NCBI GenBank assembly: GCA_016490735.1
Contig: JAEMWC010000371.1
Span: forward strand, 132,501 to 196,500
Direction of reading: 5' to 3'
Origin: Pachyseris speciosa
Taxonomy: Eukaryota > Cnidaria > Anthozoa > Scleractinia > Pachyseridae
DNA: 64,000 nucleotides
Shown here piece by piece: positions 60,120 to 64,000 of the stretch. Both the position numbers and the translations under genes were made by a program. How positions within the stretch are numbered: the first letter of the stretch is position 1; every line of letters starts with the position of its first letter. The notes under the pieces were generated by a model. The model was not told the origin of the DNA. It ran no database searches and saw only the letters and a program-made list of their open reading frames with translations.

Positions 60120-60642
60120 GTAACTACAACTCTCGGAACTGGCTCCAGAGACTAAGCGAATTAATGGGTCGAATTAATGGGTCTTTGCCGAATTATCTAA
60201 ATGAACACTTGATTTTGAATAATAAGCGGCACTCCCGCAACACTAGATATTCAAGCACTAATGCTGTTTGTCCTAAATATAGAAGAGAAACAGAGGGAGG
60301 ACGCTCTTTCACTGTTTCGGCAACAAGACTGTGGAACAGTATACCAATTGAAATTAGGAAATTAGATTCTGTAGCATGTTTTAAAAAGAACGTGTTTGCC
60401 AAGATTTTTAAGGAACAACAATGTTTGCATCATTTTATCATTTAATATTTTTTTTTTTTTCTTAATATTGAATCTTTTTATATTTTAAATGTATATATAT
60501 ATATTTTTTTAGTTTACTATTATATTTATTAGATTGTATATAGTTGTGTATTTTATGAGGGCCACAAGTTTATTAGCCTTTGGCTATTAAGTGCTACCCT
60601 CTTTAAATAAAGGCTTTACTTACTTACTTACTTACTTAGACT
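60120..60642 (+). pseudogene. LINE 3' end with (ACTT)n tail
   Basis: The frame NSRNWLQRLSELMGRINGSL, then HSRNTRYSSTNAVCPKYRRE, then SFTVSATRLWNSIPIEIRKL and KKNVFAKIFKEQQ is the ORF2 C-terminus of an L2/CR1-type LINE. An AATAAAGGC precedes (ACTT)n, the short 3' repeat typical of this group. It splits the degraded gene between its GYGW-type region and its Cys/acidic end. Confidence 0.8.
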
Positions 60643-60744
60643 CTTGATTCACTTCGGTTTGATTTGCTGGATTCAATTTGATTGATTCATGTCTCTTGTT
60701 AAGTGAAGGTGCTCAAATAAGAGACGCTTGTTCAATCGATTCAG

Positions 60745-60893
60745 GGCTGCAGTACTGTATTTCTCTGTACAGACCTTTGTAGTTCTGATGATAGTGAATG
60801 CGCTGGAGAAACAAAATCACAGACTTCATCAGACTGACGATGATGAAAGTGACGAGGACGAGAGCAGCGATGATTCAGAGTCTGAATAAACTG
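60745..60893 (+). pseudogene. Degraded transposon-like gene, C-terminal part
   Basis: TDLCSSDDSECAGE in one frame continues, after a shift, as NHRLHQTDDDESDEDESSDD and SESE before TAA. A Cys-containing piece followed by a strongly acidic tail fits the end of the gene whose earlier parts lie at 58.94-60.11 kb. An acceptor-like CTCTGTACAG precedes it, so a role as a CNTROB terminal exon was considered; the phase fits but similarity does not. Confidence 0.45.
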
Positions 60894-61189
60894 TAAATAT
60901 TCGTTTTGAAGGGAATGTTGGAAAACGTAATATATTTCATAAGGCATATATATTATTTTGTATCTCTTCAAGAGTTATAACATTGGTCATCTTCTCGGAT
61001 CATGTGTCTATGAAGCCTCTTTGTATGAGGTTGGTCCAAACATTTGTTTCTTTCTCGGGCATTTTAAAGAACAGGGTCTTTGTCAAGAGACAGACAGCTT
61101 CCTCAACAACCGTAGACATTATCACTGGCAAAATAATTTGGCGTGTCTATTACGAGTGGTTGACACTGGCTTTAAGGTGGGACTTAAGG

Positions 61190-61540
61190 TGAATTGGAGT
61201 GAAATTTTAAGGAGTTTAAAGAAGGGATTAAAATGTACAGAAATGTTTTGAAACACCACCAGACAGCTGACACCCCACAAGGACACTGAAGGTTGCTGGG
61301 GAACTGTTTTGGTGTCTATCTACTAATTTTCCACTACAAATTCCAATTTTAAACCTTCCTTAAATCTTCAACATTCCATACTTCCCTAAATTCAACAAAT
61401 CCTTTGAGAAAAATTATCTCTTCCCAAATATGCCTAAAAATCACCAAAAAATTCTTAAAATATCCTACAATACAGCTTCGTGGGATGAGCATAGGGATTT
61501 TGGATTGCTTGAAATGTGAATGAGATATAAATGTCAAATC
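61190..61540 (+). repeat. Copy of the 26.72-kb repeat
   Basis: GGTGAATTGGAGTGAAATTT, GTTTAAAGAAGGGATT and CTCTTCCCAAATATGCC match the ORC3 intron 17 copy over about 350 bp. Non-coding. Confidence 0.75.
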
Positions 61541-61559
61541 CATGTTAAGCGACGCAGAA

Positions 61560-63480
61560 ACGGTGTTTAGGTTAAGTCCCGCCATAAATCTCCAATTTTG
61601 CAGCAATCACGGATTTGTTCTTACTAGCTTATTCGCGAATCAATTAGAGAAGTTCTTCCTCTCACCCTTGTTTCCATGTTCATCGGGTCACGTGAGAACT
61701 ATTTTAACCCATTGGCACCTGTGCCGGTCAAACCGGCCGCAAAAAAACTCCCATGCTTCAAAACATTGCAACTTTCTCAATCGCACGAATATTGCCTTAA
61801 CTGTCAGTTGTGAGCACGAAATGGAATGCCCTTTAAATTTGGATATCCAATAAACGCAAGAAACGTAGCGATTTTTACCAAATATGGCCTTTTGAGTTTG
61901 GATAAGAACGAAACTGACCGTTTTTAACGTCAAAGAAAAACGAAGAAAATGCCCCTTTTTGCCTTATTGTTTTTTAAAGAAATCATCGTCGAAAAACCAA
62001 ACTTCAACCATCATAACGAAATTCAGTCCTTGTTCTAGCTTAGAAATGACTTTTTTTGTTCATATTCTTCTCCCAAGTGTAGATACAGCCTTTTGTTCCA
62101 GTGCATTCGGCCTTTCAGCCATTTTCAACATTGCATGCTGGGAAATAACCAGAATTTTGACAGCACCCATTCCTTCTCCCACTTCTTTCACATACTATAA
62201 ACTAAGTCTACAGCTACTCCGACCTACCACCAAAAATTCCTGCTTGTGGTCATCTTCAGTGCTCGGAAATTACTGCGGCGGTAGGTCGAGAAATTCATCA
62301 AAAGTCGAGTCCAAAAGGTACTAAGTGTTCGATCAGCCAAATTCCCAGTTCGTCGAGTAACAAGCCAAATTTGACAACAAAATACATCACCTTGCTTGAT
62401 TCTTTGAGAAAGTGGACTCTCTAAGCTACTGTCACGCTTAGTGGCTGTAAAGTAATTAACTTAGCAAAAATCGCAAGCAAACTGAACTTGGGCCATTCTT
62501 GTAGCTGCACCGATGAAAAATAGCCACATCAGAATGACGTTTTCAGAAACCTTGAGAATTGATCCAGTATCTTAGGACAACACCACTTTTCCATGGTAGT
62601 TCAAATAAAGAGTCACGAAATGCTATGGATTGTTTATAGGTGGAAAATCACTCTGAAAATGTAAAAACAGCTGGTAGTCAATCGGTTAAATTAAAATCTA
62701 CTTAAAACAGCTAAGAGTATTGATTGTCATAATCTAGTCTTGTTTGGTAATCACCGGTTCATGTATATGAAAATTATAAGGAGTTTTATATTCTAACCTC
62801 GTTTCCATGCTACAAGGTCACATGACCACCAATTAAATAAAAACTTACCAAAAATCATTCAAGAGCAGCGAATTATGTCTTGTGGGCAAGTTTGATAAGT
62901 AAAGGTGTATGTTTACAGAAGATATAAAGGATTTTCTATAGCAGCCTCATTTCCATGCTGGCCTCCATAGGTCAGAAATTGGAACCCTCATAAATCCTGT
63001 CTTAACAAGTTGCAAAGTTGCCACCGAAACGTTTCATGTCTACTAGGTCCCAGTGAACATTTCTAGACTAGTGGCTTTCTTTCAGCACAAATATCCCACG
63101 GGAGTACATTTGCTCCCAGACTAATGTTTAGGCATCCTTTTTTTACCTGGTGCAGAAGTAGGGTAGTGGTTAAGCTAAATGTTTGCAAAATATTTGATGT
63201 AGATAATAAATGACTGTGTGTTCTTCCCTACACACCACTGGGTTCCACCTACCGTAAAAGCTCTATTAAGCACCCCCTCTCTAATAAGCCCCCTGTTTGG
63301 AAGCTGTTTTTTGTAATACCCCCCCCCCCCTTTTTGGGACATGAGATTTGGTAATGAGTCCCTCCTATTCCCTCTTATGAAATCCACTTCATGCAGCCCA
63401 GTTGGTTTATTTTTAAACAAATATGCACTCAAATACGTAATACTCCTTGTTGCTCTTTATTAAATGATCACGTTTCACTG
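61560..63480. repeat. Inverted partner of the 56.7-57.9 kb block
   Basis: Fragments in reverse order: CTCCAATTTTGCAGCAAT (61,590), GTTTCCATGCTACAAGGTCA (62,800), GCTGGCCTCCATAGGTCAGA (62,957), CATGTCTACTAGGTCCCAGT (63,035) and CTCCCAGACTAATGTTTAGG (63,112). The C-run segment TAATACCCCCCCCCCC lies at about 63,310. A stretch of about 1 kb at 61.7-62.68 kb has no counterpart in the left block and may be a further insertion. No gene recognised. Confidence 0.7.
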
Positions 63481-63519
63481 GAGTTGTTTGAGTTTGGTAC
63501 AAAAACTATTATAAGACGA

Positions 63520-63615
63520 AACAACAATACTTTATAACAACAATACTTTATTTCACCCCATCATTATTACAACAGAAAATATAAACATATACATAGAATA
63601 GATGATAGGGGTGCA

Positions 63616-63659
<44 letters not shown>

Positions 63660-64000
63660 CTGTAAGAAAAGATATTTAAATGTTAAGGTCAGGGACGCAA
63701 GAACAAACACACATAAATACACACAAAAACAAAGTTAAACAGAGTTAAGTAAAGTACCAGTATTTTAAAATGACCATAATTCTTACGTTGCAAAACAGTA
63801 TTATTTCTTATCTTAGAATTACAAAATCGAAATCGAAGTACAGATGTCTAGTAATCTTTGATTAAGTGCTGTTTCATTTTCTTTTTAAATAAAGACAAAG
63901 AAGACGATTTAATATCTTCATCAATGGAATTCCACACTGATGGACCTTGAAATCTAATATTGAATATTCCATAATTAGTTCTTGCTTTTGGGAGATAATA
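63520..64000 (-). pseudogene. LINE 3' end running off the window
   Basis: On the minus strand, SPKSKNYNGIFNIRFQGPSV, WNSIDEDIKSSSLSLFKKKM and KQHLIKDY before a stop (63,848-63,850) are the C-terminus of a CR1/L2-type ORF2. A 3' UTR extends to about 63,520, where TACTTTAT repeats mark the end. The rest of the element is outside the window. Confidence 0.75.

Noticed and set aside
60745..60893. Terminal exon of CNTROB
   Set aside because: The acceptor and phase fit, but the Cys piece and acidic tail fit better as the end of the transposon-like pseudogene, and they are not centrobin-like. RNA evidence could change this.

Overview
The window is metazoan nuclear DNA. Three intron-rich protein-coding genes with short exons and GT-AG introns sit in a dense background of transposon debris: MITEs, tRNA-derived SINEs, 5'-truncated LINEs, tandem arrays and microsatellites. 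Exon sequences, repeat types and intron sizes suggest a cnidarian, probably an anthozoan such as a reef coral. That assignment is an inference from memory; no species marker is present.

Layout. 1-7.5 kb holds only repeats: a 358-bp tandem duplication carrying a near-perfect palindrome, a roughly 2.8-kb inverted-repeat element with internal arrays, and several short inverted-repeat elements. 7,514-31,313 (+) is ORC3, origin recognition complex subunit 3, in 24 exons from ATG to stop. Exon 5 has a one-base frameshift in a T run. 31,491-40,178 (-) is MIS12, a kinetochore subunit, in 10 exons encoding 225 codons plus stop. It converges on ORC3, with stop codons 177 bp apart. Its intron 2 holds a truncated LINE whose reverse-transcriptase frame contains an exact in-frame 183-bp tandem duplication. 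42,103 to at least 58,487 (+) is CNTROB, centrobin, with 20 recognised coding exons of a coiled-coil centriole protein. Its 3' end was not found. 58.5-64 kb holds a broken transposon-like gene interrupted by a LINE 3' end, inverted repeat copies shared with 56.7-57.9 kb, and a further LINE end running off the window.

The three host genes act in chromosome and centrosome duplication: origin licensing (ORC3), kinetochore-microtubule attachment (MIS12) and centriole duplication (CNTROB). MIS12 and CNTROB are divergent and probably share a promoter region around 40.2-40.7 kb. No CRISPR array, operon, functional tRNA, rRNA or wholly new system was found. The most useful observations are the ORC3 frameshift, the cell-division gene cluster, the paired inverted repeats around CNTROB exons, and several well-bounded MITE families with readable target-site duplications.
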